Shown here: positions 33,007-41,938 of the stretch, in pieces
How the letters are laid out: each line of letters starts with the position of its first letter
Position numbering within the stretch: position 1 is the first letter of the stretch
Notes under the pieces: generated by a model
The model's input: only the letters and a program-made list of their open reading frames with translations
Told to the model about the DNA's origin: nothing
Database searches by the model: none
NCBI GenBank assembly: GCA_034434635.1
Contig: DAOTYX010000079.1
Location: 26,376-90,375 of the forward strand
Direction of reading: 5' to 3'
Source of the DNA: DAOTYX01 sp034434635
GTDB taxonomy: Bacteria > Chloroflexota > Anaerolineae > B4-G1 > DUEL01
DNA: 64,000 nt
Translations under genes and position numbers: made by a program

Positions 33007-33797
33007 GGCGCAAGCCGCTGCCAGAACCGCTCGGCGTGTGAGGCGGCTGTGCCGACGGCCACACTGGCGGTGTACTCTTCCATCACCCGCCTCATGTTCG
33101 CCTCGTCGCCAAAAAGGGAGACGATCTGCGAGCGGTAGAGGAGCGTGGTCTCTATCTTTGCCGTCAGGTCAATGGCCACGGTCTCGGCAAGCCACTCTCC
33201 ACCGAGGCGAGCCTGCGCCGCCGTCACCGAGTCGGGATCGTGCTGAGGGGCCAGACCCGCGGCGTACGGGAAGTCTTCGTAGAAACACAGCCGGGGCGTT
33301 CCCTCCAGAGAAAGGCGAAGCGCGGCGGCATTGACCAGTTGATGGTCCACGTGATGCCCCACGGCCAGCGGGGCGTAGAGGATTGTCAGCCCCAGGCCGT
33401 ACAGCAGGGGCTTCAGGAAGGCGACCATCTGCTCGACCAGCGGTTCGTCCAGTGGGCTGGGCGGGCCAAAGAGGGCGTAGAGGTCGCCATAGGGCGGCGC
33501 GGCAGGGTCGCCCCGGTAGATGGCGTCCAGAAAGCCGAGGTGGACATAGGAGACCCCCAGCCGGCGCATCACCGCGCGGTCCTCCGCCCGACGCACGGCG
33601 ACAGGGGCAGGCGGGTCCCCCCACAGTTGATGCAGGATGCGGGCGAAGGGAGAGAGGCGCTCCAGATCCGGGTCCCCGGCGAACACGGTGACGACCAGCA
33701 CCTCATCTCCCGCAGCGGCCTGTTGGGCAACGTTTCCCGCGCACGACAGCACCACGTCGTCGAGATGGGGCGAGAGATAGATGTGACGGGTATCCAT
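33003..33797 (-). CDS. PIG-L family deacetylase
   Basis: A 264-aa zinc-dependent deacetylase. The zinc/catalytic motif is IYLSPHLDDVVLSCAG (PHxDD) near residue 8. The third ligand pair is in LAVGHHVDHQLVN (HxxDH). The family removes acetyl groups from GlcNAc-containing lipids, mycothiol/bacillithiol precursors or antibiotics. The start at 33797 follows AGGAGGTGCCT. No partner thiol biosynthesis gene is adjacent. It is convergent with DUF503 and divergent from threonine aldolase. Confidence 0.87.
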   Translation of the reverse strand: MDTRHIYLSPHLDDVVLSCAGNVAQQAAAGDEVLVVTVFAGDPDLERLSPFARILHQLWGDPPAPVAVRRAEDRAVMRRLGVSYVHLGFLDAIYRGDPAAPPYGDLYALFGPPSPLDEPLVEQMVAFLKPLLYGLGLTILYAPLAVGHHVDHQLVNAAALRLSLEGTPRLCFYEDFPYAAGLAPQHDPDSVTAAQARLGGEWLAETVAIDLTAKIETTLLYRSQIVSLFGDEANMRRVMEEYTASVAVGTAASHAERFWQRLAP

Positions 33798-33862
33798 AGG
33801 CACCTCCTGAGGATATTATCACCCGGAAGCGGAAACAGCGCAACAGGAGACGCGGGGATAGG

Positions 33863-33890
33863 TTGACTTAAGGAGAAGGCGGGCTATAAT
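33863..33890 (+). promoter_or_regulatory. Strong promoter for threonine aldolase
   Basis: TTGACT (33863-33868), 16-bp spacer, perfect TATAAT (33885-33890). The leader of about 45 nt has GGGAGCAAAAGCA-ATG. Confidence 0.8.
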
Positions 33891-33941
33891 CTGTCCGCCT
33901 GAACCGACCTTGCGAGAACGGTTCTGCAGGGAGCAAAAGCA

Positions 33942-34973
33942 ATGAAGGTGATTGACCTGCGCAGTGACACGGTAACGCACCCCACCCCGGCGATGCGCGA
34001 GGCGATGTATCGGGCAGAGGTGGGGGACGACGTCTTCGGCGAAGATCCCACGGTCAATCGGCTGGAGCGCATGGCCGCGGAGCGCCTGGGGAAGGAGGCG
34101 GCGCTGTTCGTCGCCAGCGGCACGATGGGCAACCTGACAGCGATCCTCACCCACTGCGGCCGGGGAGATGAAGCGATCATCGGCGACCGCAGCCACACCT
34201 TCCTCTTCGAGCAGGGGGGGATGGCCTCGCTGGGCGGCGTGGTCCCGCATACGATACCGAACCAACCCGATGGCACGCTGCGCCTCGACGACATCCTCAG
34301 AGCCATCCGTGAGGACAACGTCCACCTGCCCCGCTCGCGGCTGGTCTGCCTGGAGAACACCCATAACATCTGCAACGGCACGCCGTTGACCGCTGACTAC
34401 ACCGCTGAGGTGGCCCGTCTGGCGCACGCCCACGGCCTGTCCCTGCACATAGACGGGGCGCGCATCTTCAACGCCGCGACAGCGCTGGGAGTGGACGTGC
34501 GGGACCTGGTGCGGGAGGCCGACTCGGTGATGTTCTGCCTTTCCAAGGGGCTGTGCGCGCCGGTGGGTTCGCTCCTCTGCGGCAGCGCTGACTTCATCGC
34601 CGAGGCGCGGCGGACGCGCAAGGTGCTCGGCGGTGGGATGCGTCAGGCGGGCGTGCTGGCGGCGGCGGGCATCGTCGCCCTGGAACAGATGACCGGGCGC
34701 CTGGCGGAGGACCATGCCCGCGCCCGTCGCCTGGCCGAAGGGCTGGCGCAGATCCCCGGCGTCAAGGTTGCCCCCGTACATACCAACATCCTCTACTTCT
34801 GGCTGGACGAGGCGCTCGGGCGCGAACCAGAGGAGGTGGTGGATGGGCTGGCACAGCGGGGCGTCCTGCTCTTGGGCCGGGAAGAGGGCCGCTTCCGCGC
34901 TGTCACTCACTACTGGATCAGCGATGCGGACATCGAGCAGGTCATCGCCGCGATGCGCCAGGTCGTGGCCTAG
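33942..34973 (+). CDS. ltaE: Low-specificity L-threonine aldolase
   Basis: A 343-aa PLP enzyme that cleaves threonine or allo-threonine to glycine and acetaldehyde. Family text: MKVIDLRSDTVTHPTPAMREAM, VGDDVFGEDPTVNRLE, ALFVASGTMGNLTAIL, GDRSHTFLFEQGG, ENTHNICNGTPL, HIDGARIFNAATALG. The PLP lysine is in FCLSKGLCAPVGS, and GGGMRQAGVLAAAGIVAL is intact. Length is normal. Single-gene unit with its own strong promoter. Confidence 0.95.
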   Translation: MKVIDLRSDTVTHPTPAMREAMYRAEVGDDVFGEDPTVNRLERMAAERLGKEAALFVASGTMGNLTAILTHCGRGDEAIIGDRSHTFLFEQGGMASLGGVVPHTIPNQPDGTLRLDDILRAIREDNVHLPRSRLVCLENTHNICNGTPLTADYTAEVARLAHAHGLSLHIDGARIFNAATALGVDVRDLVREADSVMFCLSKGLCAPVGSLLCGSADFIAEARRTRKVLGGGMRQAGVLAAAGIVALEQMTGRLAEDHARARRLAEGLAQIPGVKVAPVHTNILYFWLDEALGREPEEVVDGLAQRGVLLLGREEGRFRAVTHYWISDADIEQVIAAMRQVVA

Positions 34974-35071
34974 CGTCGGACTGACCTTCACGAACCGGGC
35001 AGAGAGTTCGAGCAATTCGTGTAATCCGTGGCCAAAGGAGCCGTTCTGGGCCGCCACCAGCGGATGCGCGG

Positions 35072-35111
35072 TTGCGCGAAACGGGCGACTGTTGTAAAAT
35101 GCGCCCGTTTC
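35072..35111 (+). promoter_or_regulatory. nuo promoter with overlapping 10-bp inverted repeat (candidate operator)
   Basis: TTGCGC (35072-35077), 17-bp spacer, TAAAAT (35095-35100). A perfect inverted repeat GAAACGGGCG (35078-35087) / CGCCCGTTTC (35102-35111) places one arm in the promoter spacer and the other across the start site, the position of a repressor operator. A hairpin in the early RNA is not possible because the left arm is not transcribed. Confidence 0.6.
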
Positions 35112-35162
35112 TGAGCAGTGACGTTTTTCCGGTAACACCTTGCATAAGGAGGAAGCGACGAC

Positions 35163-35783
35163 ATGCCCGTCCGCAAGCGACAACTCCCGGAGATTCCCCC
35201 CGAACTGGTCGGCACGGTGCACCTGACCCCGCTGGACCAGATCTACAACTGGGCGCGCAAGCGCTCGCTGTGGCCCATCTTTTTCGGGCTGGCCTGCTGC
35301 GCCATTGAGATGATCGCTGCCGCCGCTGGTCGCTTCGACCTGTCCCGCTTCGGCATGGAGATCATGCGCGCCAGTCCCCGCCAGGGCGACCTGATGATGG
35401 TCACCGGCACGGTGACGAAGAAGATGGCCCCTCAGGTGGTGCGCCTGTATAACCAGATGGCGGAGCCGAAGTACGTCCTGGCGATGGGCGCCTGCGCTAT
35501 CTCCGGTGGCCCATTCAAGGAAGGGTACAACGTCGTCTCTGGGGTGGATAAACTGATCCCGGTGGACATCTACGTCCCCGGTTGCCCGCCCCGCCCCGAG
35601 GCGCTGCTCAACGGCCTCCTCAGCCTCCATGCGCGCATGGAACGGGAATCCATCCGCGACCTGCGCTGGTACCGCAAAGGCGAGGTGGAGGAGGGTATCC
35701 CGGTGCCGGACTTGGGGCCTGACCTGATTGACTGGCGGCTGGCCGAACGGCTGGAGCCGACCGTGCGGCAGGCGGAGGAGTGA
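35163..35783 (+). CDS. nuoB: NADH-quinone oxidoreductase subunit B
   Basis: A 206-aa subunit carrying cluster N2 of complex I. The ligands are visible: tandem Cys in GLACCAIEM, MGACAISGGPFKEGYN, and VPGCPPRPEALLNGLLSL. The N-terminus is typical (LTPLDQIYNWARKRSLWPIFF). It acts at the quinone-reducing tip of complex I. First gene of a NuoB-CD-I cluster; nuoA, usually in front, is absent. Confidence 0.96.
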   Translation: MPVRKRQLPEIPPELVGTVHLTPLDQIYNWARKRSLWPIFFGLACCAIEMIAAAAGRFDLSRFGMEIMRASPRQGDLMMVTGTVTKKMAPQVVRLYNQMAEPKYVLAMGACAISGGPFKEGYNVVSGVDKLIPVDIYVPGCPPRPEALLNGLLSLHARMERESIRDLRWYRKGEVEEGIPVPDLGPDLIDWRLAERLEPTVRQAEE

Positions 35784-35788
35784 TCGCT

Positions 35789-37549
35789 ATGTCCGAGACG
35801 ACCCATCCAGAAGCCGACGCACTGATCGCCCACCTGCAGGAGCGTTTCCCCGGCGCCGTGCAACCCTCCCCGGCTCCCTTCACCGGCCTGATCGTCGCCC
35901 GTGAGCATCTGGTCGACGTCGCCACCCACCTGCGCGACGAGTTGGGTTACCGCTACCTGGCCAGCGTCACCGGGGTGGACTACCCACAGGGGATGGACGG
36001 CCTGGCCCCACGCTTTGAGGTGGTCTACCACCTCTGCCAGGCCAGTGGCGCGCCGCTCACCCTCCACGTTCACGCCAGCCGCGAGGATCCCGCTGTCCCC
36101 TCGCTGGCGCCGCTCTTCCCCTCCGCCGTTGTCCAGGAGCGGGAGGCGTGGGACCTGCTGGGCATCCGTTTCGAAGGTCATCCCGACCTGCGGCGCATCC
36201 TCCTGTGGGAGGGCTTCGATGGCCACCCCCTGCGCAAGGACTGGCACGAGGTCTATTACGAAGAAGATCACAAGCCCTTCGAGAGCCGCTACCCTGCCGG
36301 GGAGCCGGTTCAGGCGGAAAGCCGCACCCCGCTGGGGAACAACCTGCGCTACCCGGAGGGCTGGTCCTTCGAAGACTGGCGGCCAATGGTGGATGTCTGG
36401 GGCTACCAGGCCCACGACGCAGTGGCCCAGGAGGACAACCCAGATTTCCCGCTCGAGCGGGTCGTGCTGAATATGGGGCCGCATCATCCCAGCACCCACG
36501 GCGTGTTGCGCCTGCTGGTCACGCTGGAAGGAGAGACCATCCGTCGGCTGGAGCCGGTGGTCGGTTTCCTCCACCGCTGCCACGACAAGATCGGCGAGCG
36601 CAACACCTGGCTGGGCAACATGCCCTACACCGATCGGCTGGACTATGTCTGTTCGATGTCGAACAACCTGGGCTACGCCATCGCCGTGGAGAAGTTGCTG
36701 GGGGTGGAGGTACCGCCGCGGGCGGAGTATATCCGCGTCATCATGGCCGAGTTCACCCGCTTCATGAACCACATCATTGACATCGGCTTCACCGGCAACG
36801 ACCTGGGCATCTACTTCACGGCCATGCTGATGGGGATGGAGGAGCGCGAACTGATCCTCGACCTGTTCGAGCGGGTCTCTGGCTCGCGCATGATGTGCAA
36901 CTACATGCGCTTTGGCGGGGTGGCCCACGATATGGACGAGGAAGCGGTGGCCCTGGCGCGGGAACTGGCCTTCGAACGGTTGCCGCGGGCGGTGGACAAG
37001 GTGGATGCCTACTTCACCGACAACGAGATTTTCCGCGCCCGCAGCGTCGGCGTGGGGGTGTTGCCGCCAGAGATGGCGGTGGCCTACGGCTGCACCGGCC
37101 CGCTGCTGCGCGGTTCGGGCGTCCCCTACGACCTGCGCCGCGCCGACCCCTACTCGGTCTACGACCAATTCGACTTCGACGTGGTGGTGGGGCAGAACGG
37201 CGATGTGTATGACCGGTACCTGGTGCGACTGGGGGAGATGCGGCAGAGCCTGCGCATCCTCCAGCAGGCGCTCGACCGGTTACCCGATGGGCCGGTGATG
37301 GCAGGCAAGAAGCAAGCCCTGGTCAAGGTGCCAGCGGGCGAATCCTACGGCCGGATCGAAGCGCCTAAGGGAGAGCTGGCCTACTACGTCGTGTCCGACG
37401 GCGGGACCAACCCCTACCGTTATCACGTGCGCGCCCCTTCATTCGTCAACCTCGGGGTGTTGGGGGAGATCTGCAAAGGACATCTGATCGGTGACGTGGT
37501 CATCATCCTGGCCAGCGTGGACATCACTCTGGGTGAGGTGGATCGCTAA
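35789..37549 (+). CDS. nuoCD: NADH-quinone oxidoreductase fused subunits C/D
   Basis: A 586-aa fusion. Residues 1-200 are NuoC-like (YRYLASVTGVDYP, AWDLLGIRFEGHPDLRRILLWEGFDGHPLRKD). Residues 215-586 are NuoD-like (LNMGPHHPSTHGVLRLLVTLEGETI, VGFLHRCHDKIGERNTW, YTDRLDYVCSMSNNLGYA, GMEERELILDLFERVSGSRMMCNYMRFGGV, and the C-terminal ILASVDITLGEVDR). The quinone-site His in HHPSTHG is kept. ATG at 35789 with GGAGGAG 8 nt upstream is preferred to the GTG that overlaps the nuoB stop. Confidence 0.95.
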   Translation: MSETTHPEADALIAHLQERFPGAVQPSPAPFTGLIVAREHLVDVATHLRDELGYRYLASVTGVDYPQGMDGLAPRFEVVYHLCQASGAPLTLHVHASREDPAVPSLAPLFPSAVVQEREAWDLLGIRFEGHPDLRRILLWEGFDGHPLRKDWHEVYYEEDHKPFESRYPAGEPVQAESRTPLGNNLRYPEGWSFEDWRPMVDVWGYQAHDAVAQEDNPDFPLERVVLNMGPHHPSTHGVLRLLVTLEGETIRRLEPVVGFLHRCHDKIGERNTWLGNMPYTDRLDYVCSMSNNLGYAIAVEKLLGVEVPPRAEYIRVIMAEFTRFMNHIIDIGFTGNDLGIYFTAMLMGMEERELILDLFERVSGSRMMCNYMRFGGVAHDMDEEAVALARELAFERLPRAVDKVDAYFTDNEIFRARSVGVGVLPPEMAVAYGCTGPLLRGSGVPYDLRRADPYSVYDQFDFDVVVGQNGDVYDRYLVRLGEMRQSLRILQQALDRLPDGPVMAGKKQALVKVPAGESYGRIEAPKGELAYYVVSDGGTNPYRYHVRAPSFVNLGVLGEICKGHLIGDVVIILASVDITLGEVDR

Positions 37550-38136
37550 TGTACATCGGATGGGGCTTCCTCAAATCGTTCGGCGTAACCGCGCGTCGCT
37601 TCATCGAGAGTTATGTAGACGATCTGAAGTGGTTCCTCAAGGGCGGCTTCGGCAAGCGATACACGCCCGAAGCGCTGGCAGTGCGTCAGCGCCCATCCAC
37701 GGCACGGGGCATCTTCGTCGTGCAGTATCCGGCGGAGCGCCTCCCGCTGCCGGAACGGTATCGCGGTTTCCCGTTCCTGGTCTACGACGAGGATCCGGCC
37801 AGGCCGCGCTGCACCGCCTGCGGCATGTGCGCCCGCGTCTGCCCGCCGCAGTGCATCTGGATCGTCCGCGCCAGCGACCCGGCCACCGGCAAGCCGCTGC
37901 GCGAGCCAGCGCAGTTCCACATTGACATCAGCATCTGCATGTCCTGCGGCCTCTGCGCCGAGTTCTGCCCATTCGGCGCGATCAAGATGGGGCACGATTA
38001 CGAGATCGCCGTCTTCGAGCGCCAGACGTCATTGCTGTGGAATCGAGAACGGCTGCTGCGGCCGGTCTCCTACCACGCCCAGATTCATCCCACGGCCTAC
38101 GCGGAGGAAGCGGCGAAAGCACAGAAGGATGAGTGA
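37549..38136 (+). CDS. nuoI: NADH-quinone oxidoreductase subunit I (2x[4Fe-4S])
   Basis: A 195-aa ferredoxin-like subunit with two tetranuclear clusters: CTACGMCARVCPPQC and CMSCGLCAEFCPFGA. The N-terminus GWGFLKSFGVTARRFIESYV and the middle VVQYPAERLPLPERYRGF are typical. It links the peripheral arm's cluster chain to NuoB. It overlaps nuoCD by 1 nt (TAATG). The membrane subunits do not follow; the next gene is ricT. Confidence 0.95.
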   Translation: MYIGWGFLKSFGVTARRFIESYVDDLKWFLKGGFGKRYTPEALAVRQRPSTARGIFVVQYPAERLPLPERYRGFPFLVYDEDPARPRCTACGMCARVCPPQCIWIVRASDPATGKPLREPAQFHIDISICMSCGLCAEFCPFGAIKMGHDYEIAVFERQTSLLWNRERLLRPVSYHAQIHPTAYAEEAAKAQKDE

Positions 38137-38938
38137 GTCATCCGAGCAAAGGATGATCGTCGGTGTGCGCTTCCACACCGGCGGTAAGGTATACCACTTC
38201 GACCCCGGCGGCTGCGACGATCTGGCCGCCGGGGACTTCGTCGTTGTGGACACGGCGCGCGGCCGGCAGATCGGCCAGGTGGTCTATCGCCAGCCGGCGG
38301 GGAAGGACACCCCGGCCGACCTCAAGCCCATCCTCTGGGTGGCTTCGGGGAAGGAACTGGCTTTGCGGCAGCGCTGGGAGGCGCGGGCACGCCAGGCGCT
38401 GGAACTGGCGCGGCAAAAGGCGCGGGAGCAGAACCTGGAGATCAAACTGGCCGCTGCCGAGTACACCCTCGACGGGAAACAGTTGACCCTGCTCTACGTC
38501 ACCGGGACGAAGGAGGAGGTACAGACGCTGCAGCGGCTGATGGGCCGCGCGCTGCACAAGCGGGTAGAGATGCGCCAGATCGGCCCGCGCGACTACGCCC
38601 GGATGCTGGGGGGGTACGGCGCGTGCGGAGAACCGCGCTGCTGCACCCGCTTCCTGGCTGACTTCGCTCCTATCTCCATCCGCATGGGCAAGGAACAGGG
38701 CATCTCCCTCACGCCGAGCGAGATCACCGGCATGTGCGGGCGGCTACGCTGCTGTCTGGCCCACGAGTACGAGATGTACGTCGAAGAGAGCAAGAACCTC
38801 CCCCGGCGCAAGGCCCGCGTGCGCACACCCCATGGGGAGGGTCGGGTGGTGGACCTGCTGCCGCTGAAGGGGGCGGTGGTTGTCGAGATAGAGGAACGCC
38901 GGATCGAGGTGCCGGTGGAGGAGGTTGAACTTCTCTGA
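38129..38938 (+). CDS. ricT: PSP1-domain protein RicT (YaaT-like)
   Basis: A 269-aa protein. The PSP1 domain includes VGVRFHTGGKVYHFDPGG, ARGRQIGQVVYR and QIGPRDYARMLGGYGACGEPRCCTRFL. The two Cys-rich motifs (GACGEPRCC and GMCGRLRCCLAHE), which in the Bacillus RicAFT complex help hold Fe-S clusters, are complete. RicT with RicA and RicF promotes RNase Y-dependent RNA maturation. Overlaps nuoI by 8 nt. A strong bidirectional hairpin follows. Confidence 0.9.
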   Translation: MSESSEQRMIVGVRFHTGGKVYHFDPGGCDDLAAGDFVVVDTARGRQIGQVVYRQPAGKDTPADLKPILWVASGKELALRQRWEARARQALELARQKAREQNLEIKLAAAEYTLDGKQLTLLYVTGTKEEVQTLQRLMGRALHKRVEMRQIGPRDYARMLGGYGACGEPRCCTRFLADFAPISIRMGKEQGISLTPSEITGMCGRLRCCLAHEYEMYVEESKNLPRRKARVRTPHGEGRVVDLLPLKGAVVVEIEERRIEVPVEEVELL

Positions 38939-38940
38939 GG

Positions 38941-38964
38941 GGGCGCGGTCGGGAGACCGCGCCC
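38941..38964. terminator. Bidirectional terminator hairpin
   Basis: GGGCGCGGTC (38941-38950) and GACCGCGCCC (38955-38964) form a perfect 10-bp GC-rich stem with loop GGGA between the convergent ricT and beta-glucosidase genes. The following T content is low (ATTCGCTTCT), so it may be only partly intrinsic. Confidence 0.75.
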
Positions 38965-38973
38965 ATTCGCTTC

Positions 38974-40299
38974 TCACTCCGGCAACAGCAGCGGCCGCAA
39001 TTCCGGCGTGTACTCGTCGATGATCTCGGGGGTGATACCGTTGGCGCGGCAGATGTCCCGGTAGAGCAGCGCCGAACGGCGTACGGTGCGTTTCTGGGTT
39101 TGTGGGTCCACCTCGATCAGCCCGAAGCGCAGGTTCCACCCCTCCGCCCACTCGAAGTTGTCCACCAGCGTCCAGTGATAGTACCCCATCACCAACCGAC
39201 AGCCCTGGATGGCGCGCCAGACCTGGTGCAGGTGGGTGACGATGTGGCGTGGGCGCTGGTCATCGTCAGCGTCGGGGATGCCGTTCTCGGTGATGTAGAT
39301 GGGCAGCCGCAGGCGGGAGAGCCGGTTGAGGAAACGGCTCATCCCTGCCGGGTAGAACTCGCCGTATCCCCCGTCCAGCAGTTCGGCGTCCGGCAGGTGG
39401 AAGCGACGGCTGAACAGCGCCTCCGGCGCCCGGCGGTCGAAGGCCACCACGTCCCGCGTGTAGTAGTTCAGCCCCACCCAGTCCAGGGTATGACGCAACT
39501 TCCAGACCAGGCCGAAGCCCAGCGGCCAGAGCCAGCGGCCACGGGTGACGGCGGCCAGGAAGGACTCGTTGAACATGCGATCCTGGAGCGCAGCCGCCCA
39601 GCGGTCGAGGAGGGAGCGAGGCCTGGCGGGGTCGAAGATGCGCATGTTGTGAGCGAAGCCCACGCGCGCCTGGGGTTGGAGGGCGTGGATGCGACGGTAG
39701 GCGGCAGCGTGACCGCGCATCAGGTTGCGTCCCACGCGCATCCCGGCGGCCGAGTCCTGCCGGCCTGGGGGGAAGATACCAACAATGTAGCCGAGGGTAG
39801 CGACGACATTCGGCTCGTTGACCGTGCACCACAGGTCACAGAACTCCCCCAACGCCTCCACCACACGGGCCACGTACCGCTCGAAGAGCGGAATGGCGCG
39901 GGGGTTCTCCCAGCCGCCCATCTCAACCAACCACATCGGGTTGGTGAAATGGTGCAGAGTGACCATCGGCTCGATGCCCCGTTCACGCAGGCCGCGCAGC
40001 ATCGTGCGATAGCGCTCCAGTGCTGCGTCGTCAAAGTAGCCCTCACGCGGCTCGATGCGCGACCACTCGACGGAGAGGCGGTGGGCGTTCTGCCCCAACT
40101 CGGCAGCCCGGTCGAAGTCCTCCTCCGCCCGCTCCCACCAGTTGCAGGCCAGAGCGGAACGCTGGCCGCCCTTGATGTGCCCCTCCCCCTGCTCCCAGGC
40201 CCACCAATCGTTGTTGGTGTTGTTTCCCTCGACCTGATGAGCAGCCGTCGCCGTGCCCCACTTGAAGTCCGGAGGAAAATGAAAAGTTGCCCGCGTCAT
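38974..40299 (-). CDS. Beta-glucosidase (glycoside hydrolase family 1)
   Basis: A 441-aa retaining glycosidase. The acid/base Glu is in WCTVNEPNVVA and the nucleophile in PIYITENGIPDADD; the N-terminal FPPDFKWGTATAAHQVEG and the C-terminal YYHWTLVDNFEWAEGWNLRFGLIEVD are classic GH1. No signal peptide, so it is cytosolic and cleaves imported beta-glucosides or galactosides. The start at 40299 has AGGGAG at 6 nt; the first ATG (40305) has none. Confidence 0.95.
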   Translation of the reverse strand: MTRATFHFPPDFKWGTATAAHQVEGNNTNNDWWAWEQGEGHIKGGQRSALACNWWERAEEDFDRAAELGQNAHRLSVEWSRIEPREGYFDDAALERYRTMLRGLRERGIEPMVTLHHFTNPMWLVEMGGWENPRAIPLFERYVARVVEALGEFCDLWCTVNEPNVVATLGYIVGIFPPGRQDSAAGMRVGRNLMRGHAAAYRRIHALQPQARVGFAHNMRIFDPARPRSLLDRWAAALQDRMFNESFLAAVTRGRWLWPLGFGLVWKLRHTLDWVGLNYYTRDVVAFDRRAPEALFSRRFHLPDAELLDGGYGEFYPAGMSRFLNRLSRLRLPIYITENGIPDADDDQRPRHIVTHLHQVWRAIQGCRLVMGYYHWTLVDNFEWAEGWNLRFGLIEVDPQTQKRTVRRSALLYRDICRANGITPEIIDEYTPELRPLLLPE

Positions 40300-40310
40300 C
40301 GCCATCTCCC

Positions 40311-40402
40311 TATCACGGATTCAGCGGAATCAGCAGATTAAGCAGATGAGGCGGATTTCGCGCTCGCCAGGGGTCTTTGACCTCCGGGCTAAGCGCTAAA
40401 TC
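40311..40402. repeat. GCAGATT/AATCTGC-family inverted repeat
   Basis: GGAATCAGCAGATTAAGCAG (40330-40349) and the opposite-sense TCTGCTCAATCCGCCGATGG (40400-40419 region) form an imperfect inverted pair around the divergent spacer. Related words (GCAGATTGAGCGGATTGAGC) lie at 58577-58596. It is a dispersed spacer repeat. Confidence 0.45.
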
Positions 40403-40405
40403 TGC

Positions 40406-41938
40406 TCAATCCGCCGATGGATTCCCCTGCATGCGACGCTCTGCGCCGCGAACAGCACGCAACGGGACAGCCACCTCATGCGCCAGCGCCCGAAAATGGC
40501 CCCAGGCCGCCCATTCCGACGGCAGGGCGCGCAGGTCAGCGGCTACCTGTCCCAGCGCCTCCGGCTCCACCCAGCGGAAACCGGAGATGCGCTCGTCGCT
40601 ATCGTTGACCGCTGGCTCGCCCGCCACGTCGCCCCGCACCAGCCAGGAATGGAAGAAGAAGCGAGAGCGACCGTAGCACAGGGTATAGGTCAGCAGGCCC
40701 AGCGGCTCTGGCCGACCGACCACAAGTCCCGTCTCCTCTTCGGCCTCCCGCGCGGCAGCGGCCAGCACGTCCTCGCCCTGGCGGATGCCGCCGCTGGGCA
40801 GGCGATAGACGCCGGGCGGGTAGAAGCGTTTGGTGTGCAGCAGCAGTTGACCATCCGGGCGGCGCAGGAAGAGCACCACCTCGCCCATGCGCCCCGACTG
40901 CGCCGCGCGGGCGGTGGCGTCAAGCAGGCGCGGGTCAGCCGCCAGGCGATGGTGGCGGTGAGGAAGCGGACCATAGCGCGCCTCCAACGCCGCGCGTTGG
41001 TTCTCGACAGCCACTGCCGCCGTTGCCGGGCGGCGGGTGGGGAGCCACAGGGCGAACAGGCTCAGGGCGAGCGCCGCTGTCGCCAGCAGGCCCCCCTCCG
41101 GGCCGAACGCGCCGCCGGTCAGCAGCGGAGGGCCGCTCGTGCCCAGAGCCAGCAAACCGGCCCAGTCCGTGCCACTCACCGGGAAGCCCAGCAGCGGCCC
41201 CTGCGCCAGGTTCCAGGCGAAATGGTAACCCACCGCCATCCATAGCGTGCCGGTCCGCTCAACCACTACAGCGAAGAGGACGCCGGCCAGGAAGATGTTG
41301 AACATCGCCAGGAGGTTGAAGTTGGGGTTCAGCGTATGTACCAGGGCAAAGAGGAACGAGGAAGAGAGGACCGCTGCCCAGGGGCCGCGCCAACCGCCCA
41401 CCGCGCGCAGCACGTAGCCGCGGAAAGTCACCTCCTCCGCTGCTGCCAGCGGAAGCATGGCCAGGGCGTACAGGAGGAAAGTTGCCGCGCCACCCGTCCC
41501 TCGTTCCCAGGCGCTCCACCCGCAGACCAGCGTCACGCCGGCGATGAGCAGCATAGCCCCCAGGCCGAGGGCGAAGCCCAGCGCCCCATCCCGTCCGGCG
41601 CGCTGACCGGCCAGGCCCATCGTCGCCGCCGGCTCACGGTCGAGCAGGCGACCGAACAGCAAGGCAAACCCCAACGCGACGGTCAGGCGGGACAGTCCCG
41701 TCGCCAGCATGAGCAGCGGCGGCATCTGGCCACTCAGGCGGGTGACCACGGCCTCAAGGGGGAGACGGGCCACCAGCAGCAGCACAGCGGCGTAGGCCAG
41801 GCTCAGCAGGAGGTCGAGCAGCAGGCTCGTCCCCAGCACGACAACGAGGTAGGCCGCTGTGCGCCAGGCGGGATGGAGGCGGTCGCCGCGCAGGAAAAAC
41901 CGTGCTACCGCGGCACGTCCAGTGACTCGATGCCCCAC
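40406..41938 (-). CDS. CPBP intramembrane protease fused to a NUDIX hydrolase
   Basis: A 510-aa fusion. Residues 25-325 are polytopic, with the CPBP/ABI catalytic motifs LAAAEEVTFRGYVLRAV (EExxxR), FLFALVHTLNPNFN, and VGYHFAWNLAQG. Residues 355-480 form a NUDIX domain with the complete box GGIRQGEDVLAAAAREAEEETGLV. The CPBP family includes Rce1-like and immunity proteases; NUDIX enzymes cleave nucleoside diphosphate derivatives. The two halves are in one frame with no stop. Start is GTG at 41938 with GGAG 8 nt upstream, overlapping the preceding gene by 34 bp. Confidence 0.85.
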   Translation of the reverse strand: MGHRVTGRAAVARFFLRGDRLHPAWRTAAYLVVVLGTSLLLDLLLSLAYAAVLLLVARLPLEAVVTRLSGQMPPLLMLATGLSRLTVALGFALLFGRLLDREPAATMGLAGQRAGRDGALGFALGLGAMLLIAGVTLVCGWSAWERGTGGAATFLLYALAMLPLAAAEEVTFRGYVLRAVGGWRGPWAAVLSSSFLFALVHTLNPNFNLLAMFNIFLAGVLFAVVVERTGTLWMAVGYHFAWNLAQGPLLGFPVSGTDWAGLLALGTSGPPLLTGGAFGPEGGLLATAALALSLFALWLPTRRPATAAVAVENQRAALEARYGPLPHRHHRLAADPRLLDATARAAQSGRMGEVVLFLRRPDGQLLLHTKRFYPPGVYRLPSGGIRQGEDVLAAAAREAEEETGLVVGRPEPLGLLTYTLCYGRSRFFFHSWLVRGDVAGEPAVNDSDERISGFRWVEPEALGQVAADLRALPSEWAAWGHFRALAHEVAVPLRAVRGAERRMQGNPSAD

